64,000 bases of DNA from Macrotrachela quadricornifera (GCA_022393335.1 JAJEKB010020536.1:313569-377568), one strand, 5' to 3'; positions 12,456 to 24,735 are shown, counted from the stretch's first letter. Notes: generated from the sequence alone by a model not told the origin. Numbers and translations: made by a program.

Positions 12456-13538
12456 ATAGCCACTATAGAAAGTACTACGATAGACAGTAAAATATGTACG
12501 TCCGAAACAGACAATGCATTGAAAATTGAGCAACTATTTAGTGCTGTCGAATCAAAGGATTTGAGTGTCGTGGAGAATTTTAACAAAAACGAACTTCGAA
12601 ATTTATGTGAGGTATGTTGAGTCTTTCAATCTGAATGGTCATCACCAGAAGAAGAAGCACAATCAGCTTATCAACGTGCATGTCTTCTTGGACATACAGA
12701 AATTGTGCAATGCATGTTAAATGCTGGTGTTGAAGTCGATCAACTGTTTACCGGTGGTGACTCACAAGCAACTATGTGAAGAGCATTCCTTTTTGCTTGT
12801 CAATCACGTTCAATATCGACAATTGAAGCTTTACTTGCCGCTGGTGCAACATTTGATCAACTCGGTTCATGTTCTGTCTACTATGCCAACCATTTCATCC
12901 CAGGTATTCGTGCAGGAGATGGATATGGACGCGAATCACTTTCTTGGGAGAACCTCTATCCGATTCACTTTGCTATTGCCGATAATAATTCAGAACTATT
13001 CCAGAGACTGCTTACACCCACTACAAACAAGCTAATAACAATTGCATGCTTCACTCCGTTAGATATAGCTTGTCTCCTCAATCGATCTCTAGAAACGATT
13101 AATCTATTACTTTCGTCTGGTAATTACAATCTTGCAATCACAGCTAGAACAAGTCATGGTAAATTTCCAGACGAATTGACCACTGATCGAACCATAATTG
13201 AATATCTTAGACCTAAACGTCTGCTCGCTTGTGTGGAACTTGAGAAAAAGTATAAGAAAAATAATGCAGATGATTTAAAACCACTCGAAGAAGGTACTGG
13301 TTTTCAAATTTTCATCAAAACTCTAACGGGTAAAATACTAACATTCGTTATCACAAAGAGAGACACTGTGGAAGATCTGAAGGCAAAAATTGAGTACAAC
13401 GAGGGTATTATGCAGGGTCGGCAACGACTTATCTACGGTGGCAAGCAATTACAAGACGAGCATTTAGTTGTCGATTATGGCATTACAAAGGATACCACAC
13501 TTCATCTTGTCCTTCGTTTGGATGGTGGATACTGTTAA
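12456..13538 (+). pseudogene. Ankyrin-repeat protein fused to a C-terminal ubiquitin, with two in-frame TGA codons
   Basis: One frame stays aligned for 360 codons to TAA at 13536 and is interrupted only by TGA at 12618-12620 and 12777-12779. The first two-thirds encode ankyrin-like units (for example A-C-L-L-G-H-T-E-I-V-Q-C-M-L-N-A-G and [10 protein letters not shown]). The end, 13302-13529, is a ubiquitin of exactly 76 residues with F at position 1, K6, K11, K27, K29, I44, K48 and K63 kept, and a tail reading R-L-D-G-G, then Y-C and stop. R74 is therefore replaced by D. Both TGA codons could come from CGA, so this may be a young pseudogene, a sequencing artefact or a damaged allele. The first TGA lies in GAG-GTATGT-TGA, which resembles a splice donor, but removing a short intron there would break the continuous frame. 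The N-terminal start is not identified. Confidence 0.75.
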
Positions 13539-14432
13539 TGACACAACTTTTTTACGGACTTGAACAGAATCAATCAAATATTTGAATTTGTTTTACAGAC
13601 ATATATGTGAATGATACATAGTGCACCTTTATTTTTATTCTTGATTACATAATTATAAAAATTCTTGGTTGATATAATTTGTTGTCTATGAATTTTAGTG
13701 TTATATAACATTTTTTGCTGAGATATCTTCTATCTTTCAAATGATTATCTTGTATAACACGTATAATATAGGATTACAGAAAATTTTACTATTCCTTATA
13801 CAATATTGATTCTGTTCTCCTTTTTTAGTAGACGTATAACTTGGTTTTGAATATAATATCAATAGTTATATAGTGTCGGTCGCATCTTTTAATTCAGTGT
13901 AAGTTTGGTATAGAAAAAAACTAAATTAGAAAAATCTCCCATAATCAAGATATTTTAGTCTGAATTATTCCAAAAACAAATCTTTGTTTTTTATCGACTG
14001 GATATAAAAATCTTACAAATTTCCGAAAGACTCAAATGAATATTGAAATTCTTTTTTTTTAGATGTAACAAGAAAAATCAAACAATGTGCTGTGAAAAAC
14101 TGTAAAGTTTTGTAAGATTATAAAAAATAGTGATATTTAACGTTTGACTTATCTCTACTTACTCCTTTTACTTTTCTTATGTCTTTCTGTATGTTATTTC
14201 AGACGTATTCTTTTCTTTGTCGTCATCAGTCATTTGCTTACTTGGTCGTCATAATGAGTGTTGTAGAGAGTACAGCACTCCCGTTGAATTGAAATTTCTT
14301 TTTTCTTTAAAGAAAAAAGGATATCTACACGCATCTGTCATCGAAAATGTGTACTAAGTAACTCAATCTTCAAGAGAATTCGTTTACACGAGCAATCATA
14401 ATTGTCCCTTTCTTGATTTATTGTCGAAGGCA
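13539..14432. other. AT-rich intergenic region
   Basis: No gene, RNA or repeat recognised. Confidence 0.5.
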
Positions 14433-15177
14433 ATGAGTAACAATATAACATGAATTGAGAATTTATCCGATGGACTATTTCTGGATATATTTTCTCTTAT
14501 CTGACCTAGAGATCTTTATGGATGGTATAACTAGAATTTTCATATCAATACAATTCTGTGTTTAATATCGATCGGTATTAAAATTAAGGATAATGAGGAT
14601 TTTGATGATTGTCTTCCTTATCTTCAGCATTTTTATTTACAAATTACTTATTTTAAAGATGATCGGCTCTTTCTGCTGATTCGAAGTGATTAATCAATCT
14701 TATTTAACCCGATTTTTTTCTTTATCAGTGCCGTGGGCCTTCTATAAACAAATTCTCTTCTAACAACAACGTTTTCCATATCTGAAAACAGTTGGTTGTC
14801 CAAGAGATGCTTCAATTACATTACTGAATGTAACACATTCTATAAATACAACTGCTCATCACTTAACTATCGAATATATTATGTCATCCCAACACAACTT
14901 CGAGCAGCTTTTTTTATCTCTTGAGTTTCCCAATTTTCGGCAACTTCGTGTAGTATTTGATATTTATGACTTTAAACAAGTAGCTCGTGTTCTTACAAGA
15001 CTTCTATGTCTTAAAGTTTTCGATTTCAAAGTGAAAACATATCCTTCGGGTATTAATCTGAATTTAACTCGTTGTATGAATCCTTGTTATCTATCATTAG
15101 ACTATGGGCATGTTGTCTATAAAGATAAGATCAAGCTAGCTCCTCTTATCACTATCAAAACGAAACAATCAGACTAA
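14433..15177 (+). pseudogene. F-box protein relic
   Basis: From ATG at 14433 the frame reads as an F-box start (L-S-D-G-L-F-L-D-I-F-S-L-I, then P-R-D-L-Y and N-F-H-I-N-T-I-L) but has stops after M-S-N-N-I-T, after S-L-I and after W-Y-N. A frameshift between about 14700 and 14764 moves the reading to the frame of 14764-15177, which continues with leucine-rich-like lines such as F-P-Y-L-K-T-V and F-P-N-F-R-Q-L-R-V-V-F-D-I-Y. F-box proteins recruit substrates to SCF ubiquitin ligases. The 98-codon frame from ATG at 14881 is just the tail of this dead gene. Confidence 0.7.
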
Positions 15178-16056
15178 AGCTGTTTCAAGTTATCGTATGT
15201 GTGTAGATGAAAAAAAAAGAATGCTGTTTTCATACGAAAAGCATTAAAATTCAGACAGTTATTTATATAAGAACATATAGATGTTTATTTGGCATATAGG
15301 TAAAGATATATTCAAGTGGGTAATTATTTGTAATAATGGACTCTAAAGAAATTCGTATTTGTTTCATTTTTTTTTACAAATGTGAGCTTATTATCTGTTC
15401 AAATTTGTCTGTAAAATAAATATTTGGTTTGTTTTTAGATGATGCTATGTATCTCTATTTTTTGTATGCAGTCCTAGCATTTATTAAAACTTCCCTAGCA
15501 AATGTGTTATCACTTGAGAATTTGCTTGGCTCATTCTATCGTATCGGACAAATTACATTTTTATTTTGAAATTTTGAGAACTCGAGTTTATTAATATCTA
15601 AAGTGTATGAAGATATTATTCTATAATTCAACTACTTCTCGTGACTCATTACTTCACTTGATTATGATAGAGAAAAGAGTGCTCATTGCCTATGTCAAAA
15701 ACCGAAAAGATATGCTTGATAAGTTAGAAATCCAAACTTTCATCATCTGAAATTGTATTTGTTAATAGTTCAACAAAACACAAATCATTAAATTGTCTAA
15801 TGATTGTATATATGATAATCATAAACCTGTTAGATAAGAAATATTTTGCTGTTCTGCAAGTGTCTGAACGACAGAAACTTCCCTGTCCTTCCCAAATATA
15901 TGTGCATTTTTGTTGGTTTTGACGACCATTGTTTTGAATTAGCGAGAGCTCATGCATACTGCACGGATGTTTTTTTTCCCTGTAAAGTTTCACATCGGTT
16001 CTTTAGCCTTGATTCGGTAATAAACAATCAGACAGTTCGCATTTTATATTGAGAGT
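15178..16056. other. Intergenic region
   Basis: No supported gene. Overlapping short frames at 15724-15993 (-) and 15846-16052 (+) have no recognisable domain. A short sequence near 16003-16035 (GATTCGGTAA...AGACAG) recurs loosely just after the minisatellite, near 16320-16352. Confidence 0.4.
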
Positions 16057-16310
16057 TCCCTACCCTTTTAGTGCTTGAAGACCTGTAGGTGCTCCCATAT
16101 AATAGCGCTTGTGGATCTATGGGTACCTCTATATAATAGCCCTTGTGGTCTTAAGACTACTTTCTATATGACAATTCCTGAGGATCTATGAGTACTCCCA
16201 TAATATAGTTCTTAAGGACCTATTGTCACCTTTATAGTTTAGTCCTTGAGGATCTATGGGTGCTCTCATATGGCAGTCTTGTGACCTTCCCTTATAGCAT
16301 TATTTGACTT
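16057..16310. repeat. 34-bp minisatellite, short isolated array
   Basis: About seven degenerate units of the family with consensus near TTGAGGATCTATGGGTACTC followed by a TATATAATAG block. It is the same family as the arrays at 22.9-23.4 kb, 57.2-57.5 kb and 60.0-61.1 kb, here without obvious terminal arms. Confidence 0.8.
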
Positions 16311-18359
16311 TTAAGCTTTGACTCGGCAAAGAGAAACAGACTGACCGACACTGAGTATTATGTATATTGATTATTGGTTATTACATTAAAGCAGCGCACC
16401 ATGTTCACTTCTCTCTCTTTCAAATCATCAAGTTTATTTTATTGCTAAGAGATTTAAAATGAATCTGAACACTTTACTTATCGAGTATCTCTTACATATT
16501 TTCGATTGTTCTTCATCACATGATCTCTTCATGTCACTAAAGTTGTACAGTCAAAGGAAAAACATTAATCAGTGACTTTGTAATCTCAAATAAGTTTAAG
16601 AAATGCAAGAAAAATATAAAGGAATTTTGAGAAGTACGTGAAAGTACATCAAAGTAAAATGAAATATGCAAAGCCATATGAGTATGTGTTGAAAATTCTT
16701 CAAAAGATAATTAGCGAATTTACTAATTCGAAATCAAATGGCATGTATATATCTTTAATTGAACCAAAACTTTGAAATCTGGCTTCATACATACTTTTGT
16801 TTGGAATACACTTTAAAACTATCACAACCATTTTACTTTTAATTTAACATTTTTATTATCTTTTTTTTATAAAGCTCATCACGCTGATCACGAATGTCAT
16901 GTTTTTATTGAAGTTTAATTAGATAATAAGAAATATGTATATCTCTCTGATCTAAATTTTATTGATTTTGATAGAAAATAAGTAACCCTTAGCATCGAAG
17001 GTCGTGCTTAAGTTATGTTTCAAATAATTGGATGACTTTGATTTAATCTAGTTTTCGTTTTTCATTCGAACTAAAAGGAATCTATAAATAAATATTTGGT
17101 TCATTGACTTGATAATATTCTGTTCTATTGAATCCGATTTTTCATATTAATAATTAATAATTAAAAGCTCCTATGCCGTAATTCTATTAAAATGTGTTCA
17201 TTCACTTCGAAGCTTTTAATATGTATACATTTTTACCTGCTTCTTCTTGTGAACATGCTTTTGTCAAGAAGCAAACTAAGTTAAATATCTCATCAACAGT
17301 TACTATACACGTATCGTTTGATTTTACGTTCGTAAAATGAAAAATAATGAAACCATTAGGTCACCAATACGTATAGCGAATACTTGTATCGGTTAAAATC
17401 AATAATTCGATTGCCTATGTATATATTTTTGATTATCACTACTTTTCATTTAAAAATAAAAATTTTATCAATATCTCAGTTTCTTCCTAAATTTATATAT
17501 CATTGCATTGAAATTAATAGTAAGGTCGAGGACCTGAAAAATGTTCAAGAAATGGAGTTTGTGTCCGAAATAGTATGCATTCAATGTGCTTAAAGTTATT
17601 AATCATGTTACTATTGTCATTTTCTCCTTGTCTGAAAAATAAATTCTTTACTATCAACATTTATTGTATGCGTTTTATCTTTATTTTCTGTCTTGATCTA
17701 CACAGTTGTGCTCCATCTTGGAAAGATTCAAGAAATACAGAAGTATATCCTTCATTTTTACGATCCAAAATACTTTCTTCCTTCACTTATTTATAATAAA
17801 TTATCAACCGAATTCCTTTTCGAGATATAAGCTAAATCTTGCGACTCTTCAAGTCTTATTTCAAATCAACTCGATAATGTAAAGAAGATTCTCGTGGCAA
17901 TCAAACCGGCTGATGAGACCCATAAGCAACGTCAAAATCGCGATCATGGCGTACTTCTTTGACTCGTCCTCACACTCACATCCTCACCCTCAAGAGGTAA
18001 TTGAAAGATACAGGATCGATTCCTGTATCGCTTATGTGATCCTTTTCATCTAATCTTTCGTATTAGATAAAGCATGTCGACTATATATGTTCAAATTATT
18101 CTAGCATATAGAATTCGTGGACAAGTGAAGTGAAAACAGATAATCCTTTTAGTATTCATATTTGCTTTTTCCTTCGAATTTAATTTTATATTCAAACTGA
18201 CCCATCAACACTAAGCACTTCACATCTTTTTTTTATTAATTATCGATAGGTAAAATATCCTTAGTAATATGGATAATAATACTTAATTAAAAGTATTTGT
18301 TGGGATTATACTTAGAAAAAGTCTTTGGATAAATTTGTATTACTAATCAAAAAATCAGT
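16311..18359. other. Intergenic region
   Basis: No supported gene. A frame at 17575-17796 begins with a hydrophobic stretch that could pass for a signal peptide, but the rest is AT-driven and I do not call it. Near 17970-18000 is a C-rich run (TCCTCACCCTC), and near 18010-18027 a perfect palindrome ACAGGATCGATTCCTGT. Confidence 0.4.
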
Positions 18360-21013
18360 TCATTTGTTGGCGTTGCCGTCTTCTTGCAGCTTTCGCTGAA
18401 GTTGTTCAATCGCGCTATCATCGTAAAAAGAAAGATTGGATGAAATATATTCATAGCGCTGTCCAAGCTCACGTATCAGTAGATAGTCATCCAATGATGC
18501 TTTCCATTGACCAAGTTTTCTGTTGAGATAAGCTCTACTTCGCAGTGCTCGGTATCGTTCGCAAGAGTCCTGTGGTAACTGTGGATTGTTAATCACATTT
18601 GTATAAAATTCGCAAGCAGCTTCGAGATTCCCTCGTTTTTCAAGCAATCTAGCAATCTCGAGATTAGTGTCTGTTTGATTCTGAATATCTTGATGTAATG
18701 ATGGATCATGAATATCTAGCATTTGCATATAAAGATCGAGTGCTTTTTCCTCATCATTCATATCAGTGGCTTGGAGAGCCATCATGTATAAGTATCGATA
18801 ATGAGTTGGATTATTATGACCACTTATTTCTTTTTGGCGTTCCATTATACCTTCCAAATGCTCCATATTGGTTGTATCTGAGCCTCTTGCATGTTTATTT
18901 TGTATAGACTGGAGAAAAGAAAGTTGGCACCGAAGAGGATGCTCAGCAGGTATGAACGATTCCATCCAAGATGTTAACGGTTCCACAGCTTGTTGAAGAT
19001 GATCTAATGGATTATTGTAAATATCTTCATTAAAATTAGTAACCGAAATGTCTTCAGGTCGACGGCCAGAAGCATATTGATTTGCTGCCTCTGCAAGAGG
19101 ACCAAACATGTTTTTACATAGAGTTAATAATGGTTGTATTTCAGGAACAACATGGCCATATTCACCTGTGAATTGTTCAACGGAAGTACCAATTGCATTT
19201 ATAGAATCTACTGCCTTCTGATTTGCACCTCCGCGTATTGGAAATTGCATATATTGTCGAAGAGCGTTGCACAACTCTACACATGAATCAGTAATCCCTA
19301 GTTCGTCAGCTCGTTTTTTAGCTAATTGTGTCATGTGCATCGCTTTGTCGCTTTGACCCATAGAATCCAGAAGAGATGAGAGATATGAAATCAAATAAAT
19401 TTCATCTTTTTGTGGATTAGCTAGAAGAAACTGAGAAAAATTTTTGAGCTCGCTGAATTGAGTACTATTGTAACTGCAAAGACTAAGGTGAATCCACTCG
19501 ACATTGTTATTTGAATCGCTTTCGATTGATTCAATTCGCATTACACTTCCCATCGATAGGAGTATTTCCTGTTCGTCAGGTATAGCACTCAACTGAGTCA
19601 CATCAGCAAAAGGGGGCAGTTCGGAGATGAATGCGGCAGGCAGAATAATCTCGAAAACGACGGATTCTAAAAGTGGTCGTTGCTGGCCAAAACCAGAAAA
19701 TCCTAATGCCATTTCTCGATCAGGCGTCGTGGATAAAAATGAATTCATCGAAACGACTTTGCCAATATTGCGTCGAAAGCTGATAAATTCAACTGTCGGT
19801 ATCATCTGACCATGATACACAATTAGAGATTTACCTACATATACCCGAACAAAAAGAATTTTGATAATTGACCGTTATGAAAAAAGTCTTTATTATAGGT
19901 GCGTTTCGCATAGAATATGCGAGTGTATCAAAACAACCTCGTAGCACTATCGATCAGTGCATTATCTAAAGAAAACTTGCTCTTCTTTTGAAAAAGTTTA
20001 GTGCATCATATATTGATCTATGAAAAGATTTGGAGAATAACAATTTTTATGTAAGATTTTCTTCAGAATAGTTAATCTTAATTATTTTATAAGGCTTCTT
20101 CTTTAAATGTAATCATGAAACTTACAGAAATATTCTGAAAGACTGTTTATATGAGCTCATTCCATTTAAGTAAAAGAGCTTTTAAAAGTTTAGTATTTTA
20201 TAATTTAAAAAAAAATATGTTAAATGGCATCTTACCATGTACGAATTTAGATTGTTCAGCTTTGCAGAGATCGTCTAGTTGCCGATAGATATCTTGCAAG
20301 ATGAAACGAAACTTGTAGACAACCGTAATGTTCTCTGTTCGTAACGCTCTATTCAGCACTCGATAGAGAAATGCATCCATAGTATACCAATAAATCGCTT
20401 TATCTGGAGTGTAAGTCTGTGAGAATTGATCAATTCTATTCAATTCTCTCATATTGCCTTTATAGCAAAGGCGTGATTCTTCGACAACTTCTTTGTAAAT
20501 CTCTTTAATTGACGAAGGCCGTGGTAAAAGAAGAATAGTTTTCAAGAGAAGCTGAGACCACATAAAGCGAGCTTCTTGTTGTTGAATAGGTAGAGTAGAA
20601 TTTTCATCACTTTCCGAGCAAAATGTCAAATGCATTGGAATATGTTTGAAGACGGTGACATCTTGCGATAGTTGAAGAAATAATTCGGATGCATCCATAT
20701 CAGTTCCTCGGATTCGGTTTCCTGATACGGCATCCTTGTCTTCATCTTTTGAACCTTGTAAATAGATACATACAATCCAGTCGCAATCCCATAGGTCACG
20801 CAAAACTGATGTTCGTCCTTTTCCAAGCACGACAAATAACTGATAGTCGGCTAATGCAGAAACACATGAAAGAAATTCTGCTAAGTCTCCAAAGATACGA
20901 ATATCATCAATAATAGTTTTGAGAATTTCTTCATTCACTGATGGTTCTCGCTCATCCACGCCAAGAAGCCACACAAAAATCGAATCGTCACTAGCTTTTG
21001 CCTGTCTACTCAT
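18360..21013 (-). CDS. ADP-ribosyltransferase-like protein, two exons, with His in place of the first catalytic Arg
   Basis: Exon 1 is 21013-20236, exon 2 is 19834-18360 (stop included). The donor is G|GTAAGA and the acceptor TGTAG|GT; joining them restores one 750-residue frame across a split Gly codon. The N-terminal part matches the ART gene at 1005-3212 (W-Y-T-M-D-A-F-L-Y block). In the ART domain the first signature residue is His: V-Y-H-G-Q with H267, where the other gene has V-F-R-G-Q. The second element is kept (F-L-S-T-T, S294) and so is E347-Q-E349. The C-terminal half is helical with TPR-like stretches (A-L-D-L-Y-M-Q-M-L and A-C-E-F-Y-T-N-V-I) but no regular 42-residue units. It may be weak or inactive as an arginine ART, or act as a binding protein. 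Exon 2 has no in-frame ATG at its start, so it is not a separate gene. Confidence 0.88.
19835..20235 (-). other. Intron of the ART-like gene
   Basis: 401 bp, GTAAG at the 5' end (20235-20231) and TAG at the 3' end (19835), phase 1. It falls between the N-terminal region and the ART domain. It is longer than most introns I would expect in such compact genes, and no embedded feature is seen. Confidence 0.85.
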
Positions 21014-22144
21014 TTCTTTCGTTGTTAAGCACAGACAAAGAAAAGCTGTTTAAACATCGAAAAGAAAAATGTGTTTTCGCAGGCGTAATGACAATTGCCA
21101 TTTTATGATGGTGATTCGAAAGAAAAAAAACATGCAATCAGAGTAAAGACAACAATATGCTTTCTTTGAAAGGCAAGCACAAAGTGTACCAAAAGAAAGC
21201 TGTAAAAGTGTTTTTTAAGCTACAAAGGCGACTATTGCTGGTAAAAAATATCTTAGTTACAATATAGAGATTAGATATTAATATTCACGCTATATGATAC
21301 AAAACTAAATTTGATTAAAAATAGACTGGCTTGTATGCTTAAAAACACAAATCGATCCGCTGATCCCAATTTCCGCTTTTTAACAATCGATCTAGTCGAG
21401 CTTTAGAGTAGTTTTTAAAAGGGGGATGTTTATGAATGACAAATAAGGTGCCGGCAATTCGGAATTACAGCAAAAATTTTTTGTGCCGATTTATTAATAA
21501 GGTTGGATAGAGCTCGTCAAGCTACCTATGAAAATGTACTTTTTAGTTTTTCTAAATCGATTTTTCTATAAAAAATTTTGAAAATAATAATACACCCAAA
21601 AAAGGTCTAAAAGTCATAGTGTGTTTAATATACGTGTGGTATAGTGTCATTATTCTATATTTTACATTGCTGTAACCATTTCAAAGTATTTTCTCTGAAA
21701 TTCTTATGAGATCTTGATTTATAGAAAATAATTTTGAACTAACTCGGAAAACGAAACAGTTAAACAATCAATCCCATTATGAATAGAACCGTACACATAT
21801 TTTGTAGGTTTCGAGAGGTGCCGTCCAAAGATCCCAACTCTTCTTCGACTTGTACTAAAATGGTTCTTTTTATTTATTTATAATCAGTTTACGTGTGCCT
21901 ACAAATTTAAGTATGGGTTTTGGACGGGTACCTTTCTTCGTTGAAAAAATTTGTTTTTTTCATAAATCCATTACTAGACTTATGATACTACTGAGGTTAA
22001 GAATTCGTATTGTGCGATTTTCAACATAACAGTTCATTCTGGAAGAACCAATAGCTTGTTCGAAATCAGCACAAAAAACTGCATCACATTCTATATATTT
22101 TTGAGAAAAACATTTTATCAAAAATTGACCTGTATTCCCTTCAA
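21014..22144. other. Upstream region of the ART-like gene
   Basis: No gene seen. A small imperfect inverted repeat may lie at about 21800-21960 (GGTGCCGTCCAAA against TTTGGACGGGTACC). GATAGAGCTCGTCAAGCT near 21509 resembles the arms of the element at 38.7-39.4 kb. Confidence 0.35.
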
Positions 22145-22417
22145 CCAAGGGAGAAAAAGCTGATTGTCAGATCGCCGGATCAGGCGGATTGTTGGATTCC
22201 TCGGTATCGTACATATCGCCATGGTATTGTACGGATTGTTTGATCGTCACGGTTTTGTACGTATCGTCGATACGAATATTTCCCTGACTGTACCCTTAGG
22301 TCCTCAATTCCTATATTATAGACAGGTACCACGCGAGCGGGGGTTTGGGAGGTGTACATCCCTCTCCCCCCCCCCCCCATTAATTGCAAATTTTTCGCTT
22401 TTTTTTAGCGACGCGAG

Positions 22418-22816
22418 TAGACATGCACCGAACCCGAACGTTCGGCTTCCGATTTGGTACTGAGTTCAGTCATTTCTGAGTTACTTTATAAAAGAGATAA
22501 TGGTAAGCTAAAAGAAGTGGTTTCATGGTTGGTTATGAAAGGCCTACAAACAATGAAAACAGTAATCCAAAAACCAAAGACCCATGGACATCCTAGAAAA
22601 ATTTTTACAATGTTCAAAAGTACCCGAACCCGAACCCGAACCTGACCGAACCGTTCGATGCTTCACATCATCGTTCATATGCTTCAAAAACCTCTAAAAC
22701 AGCTACATAAATACTCAACATTATCTAAATCGGTTGGATAGCACCCGAACCCGAACGCGAACGTAGACCGTTCGATCCTGAATCCCGAATCTGAGTTCGG
22801 GTTCGGTACATGCGTA
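22418..22816. mobile_element. Non-autonomous hAT-type element with 8-bp target duplication
   Basis: 399 bp with terminal inverted repeats TAGACATGCACCGAACCCG and, reversed, TACGCATGTACCGAACCCG. It is flanked by GACGCGAG (22410-22417) and GACACGAG (22817-22824), an 8-bp duplication with one mismatch, as expected for hAT. ACCCGAACCCGAAC motifs recur inside. Confidence 0.75.
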
Positions 22817-22924
22817 GACACGAGCAGATTTGGAACAAATTTTGTGTTTTTTCAAGAAATTTTACTCGAAATACTCTTTTGCACCTTTTCAAAACTCGCT
22901 ACACTCTTCAATCTCAGATCCTTC

Positions 22925-23440
22925 GCGCAGGCCTGGTTATAGGAGTATCCTTAAGTCCTCAAGTGCTATTATATAGAAGCACTGATAGGTTCTCTAATTC
23001 TGTATTCTGGAAGTAGCTGTAGGTCCTCAAGTCCTATATTTTTGAGATACCTTTGGTTTCCCAACCCCTATTATATAGGATTACTCATAGGTTCTGAAAG
23101 CCTATTATATGAGGGTATTCATAGGTCTTCACGGGATATTCTTAGATCCTCAGGGCTACTCTGCGAGGGATTGATAGATTTGCAAGGACTATCCTATCGA
23201 TTACTGTTAGATGCTCCAGAGCTACTCTATGGAGGTACTCAATATCTTGTAGGTACCCTTATATAGCAGCATCTGAGGAGCTATGAGTACTCCATGGGAT
23301 CTCTATAGCATGACTCTGAAGAGTCTATGAGTACTCCATAGAATAGCTCTTAAGAACCTATGTGCACCGTATTTAGTAGTTCGTGAAGATTTAAGGATTC
23401 CTCTAGATGATAGCCTTTAAAGATCTGTGGCCTGGACTAT
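22925..23440. repeat. 34-bp minisatellite, inverted array
   Basis: About fifteen degenerate 34-bp units. Up to about 23250 they read as TCCTCAAGTGCTATTATATA, afterwards as the reverse complement (TCTGAGGAGCTATGAGTACT). GTACTCCAT at 23287-23295 is the uninterrupted equivalent of the insertion site at 60195-60653. Confidence 0.82.
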
Positions 23441-24735
23441 TTCTTCACTACAACGGAAAACTGTTCCACTTCTAGTAGAAATACTTTAACCTCACAAAGT
23501 CAAGCAGAAATCCTTTTTCAACATCAAACTTCTCATATTATCAAACGGACAATTTATTCCAATTCCATTTTTTTCCAGCATAAATGGTTTAAATTCTAAG
23601 AGAAATGCTTTATCCATTTTTCGATTTACAAGCACAAATGGAAAACAAATAGAGAGAAATGCATATTTACTTTTTTTTTCATCATGAGGGTACGTTCAAG
23701 GAGAAATAGATTTCTTTGAGCAAAAATTCATTAAATTCTAGGAGAAACGTTTTATTTATTTCTCAATCTAGAAGCAGAAATGAAAAACAGAAAAAATGAA
23801 ATGCATTGACATTTTTTTCATCTTAATGGTATGTTCCAGGAAAAGTCGTTTTTTCTAGCAGAAATGCTTTATCCACTTCTCGATCTACAAGCAGAAATGA
23901 AAAATATATGGAGAGAAATGCATTTGCATTTATTTTTTCATGTGAAGGATATGTGCCAGCAGAAGTCGTCTTTTGCAACAGAATTGATTAAGTTCTATGA
24001 GTAATGCATCATTCATCTCTGCAAATATAAGGCGAATTGGAAAAGAGATAAAAATAAAAGAGAGTTTCTTTTGAAAACTATATTCGAACATGACAGAGAG
24101 GCTACGCAATCGATGGATTGTGGGAAGCAAATAGTTTTTGGTGAAAAAAGTATAGTTAATGATCTTTATGTGTAATAGTGGAGCTGTGTGCTGGTTGGAA
24201 TAGTCTGCATCGTGTTTGTTTTTTCCGTTCTTATCGGTGATGCTTTCGATTTTGCTTCGTTTGGCAAAGTGGTGCCATTTGTTCCGTTTGTTCAATTATT
24301 TTTTGTATAGTGTTGATACCACCAACTTTTTCTTCATTCGTTTTTCGAGAGAAGAATTATTTTGGAAGTTAATGGTTAAATCAAGTTTTTGTTTGCTCCT
24401 ATTGTGAAAAAAGTTTTTTTAGATTGGCTTGAATTTAAGTGTATGTGCAATATGAAATAATAGATTATATATAGTTTTTTCTTTTATCATTCTTTCGTTC
24501 TCTTATTGAACCATTTCCTCTTAAAAGAAAAATCATTTCTCCTTGAATTTCAGTATATGTGCAATTTCGAGTAATATATTATAGATATATATTTCTCTTC
24601 TTGTCCTTTCCTTTTATGGTTCTACATATTTATATATTTTCCATTTTTGTTGTATATATACAACTCTATGAGGATGATCCATTTTTGCTGGAAATGGAAC
24701 ACTTTCCCAATTCATTGGGCCAATATTCCACTGTT
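23440..24735. repeat. Block of about 117-bp tandem repeats inside copy A
   Basis: Three clear units share AGAAATGCTTTATCCA, CTACAAGCAGAAATG, GAGAGAAATGCATT and TTTTTTCATC blocks. The same block occurs inverted at 61365-63595, so it is a sub-element that has moved or flipped. The 121-codon minus frame at 23930-24295 is a by-product. Confidence 0.6.

Noticed and set aside
17920..18060. Possible tRNA or hammerhead (GATCGATTCC and CTGATGAGACC)
   Set aside because: No cloverleaf could be drawn, and the hammerhead lacks a CGAAA partner at a sensible distance.
23930..24295. 121-codon minus-strand frame
   Set aside because: It lies within the 117-bp tandem repeats of copy A; the frame follows the repeat period and AT bias.
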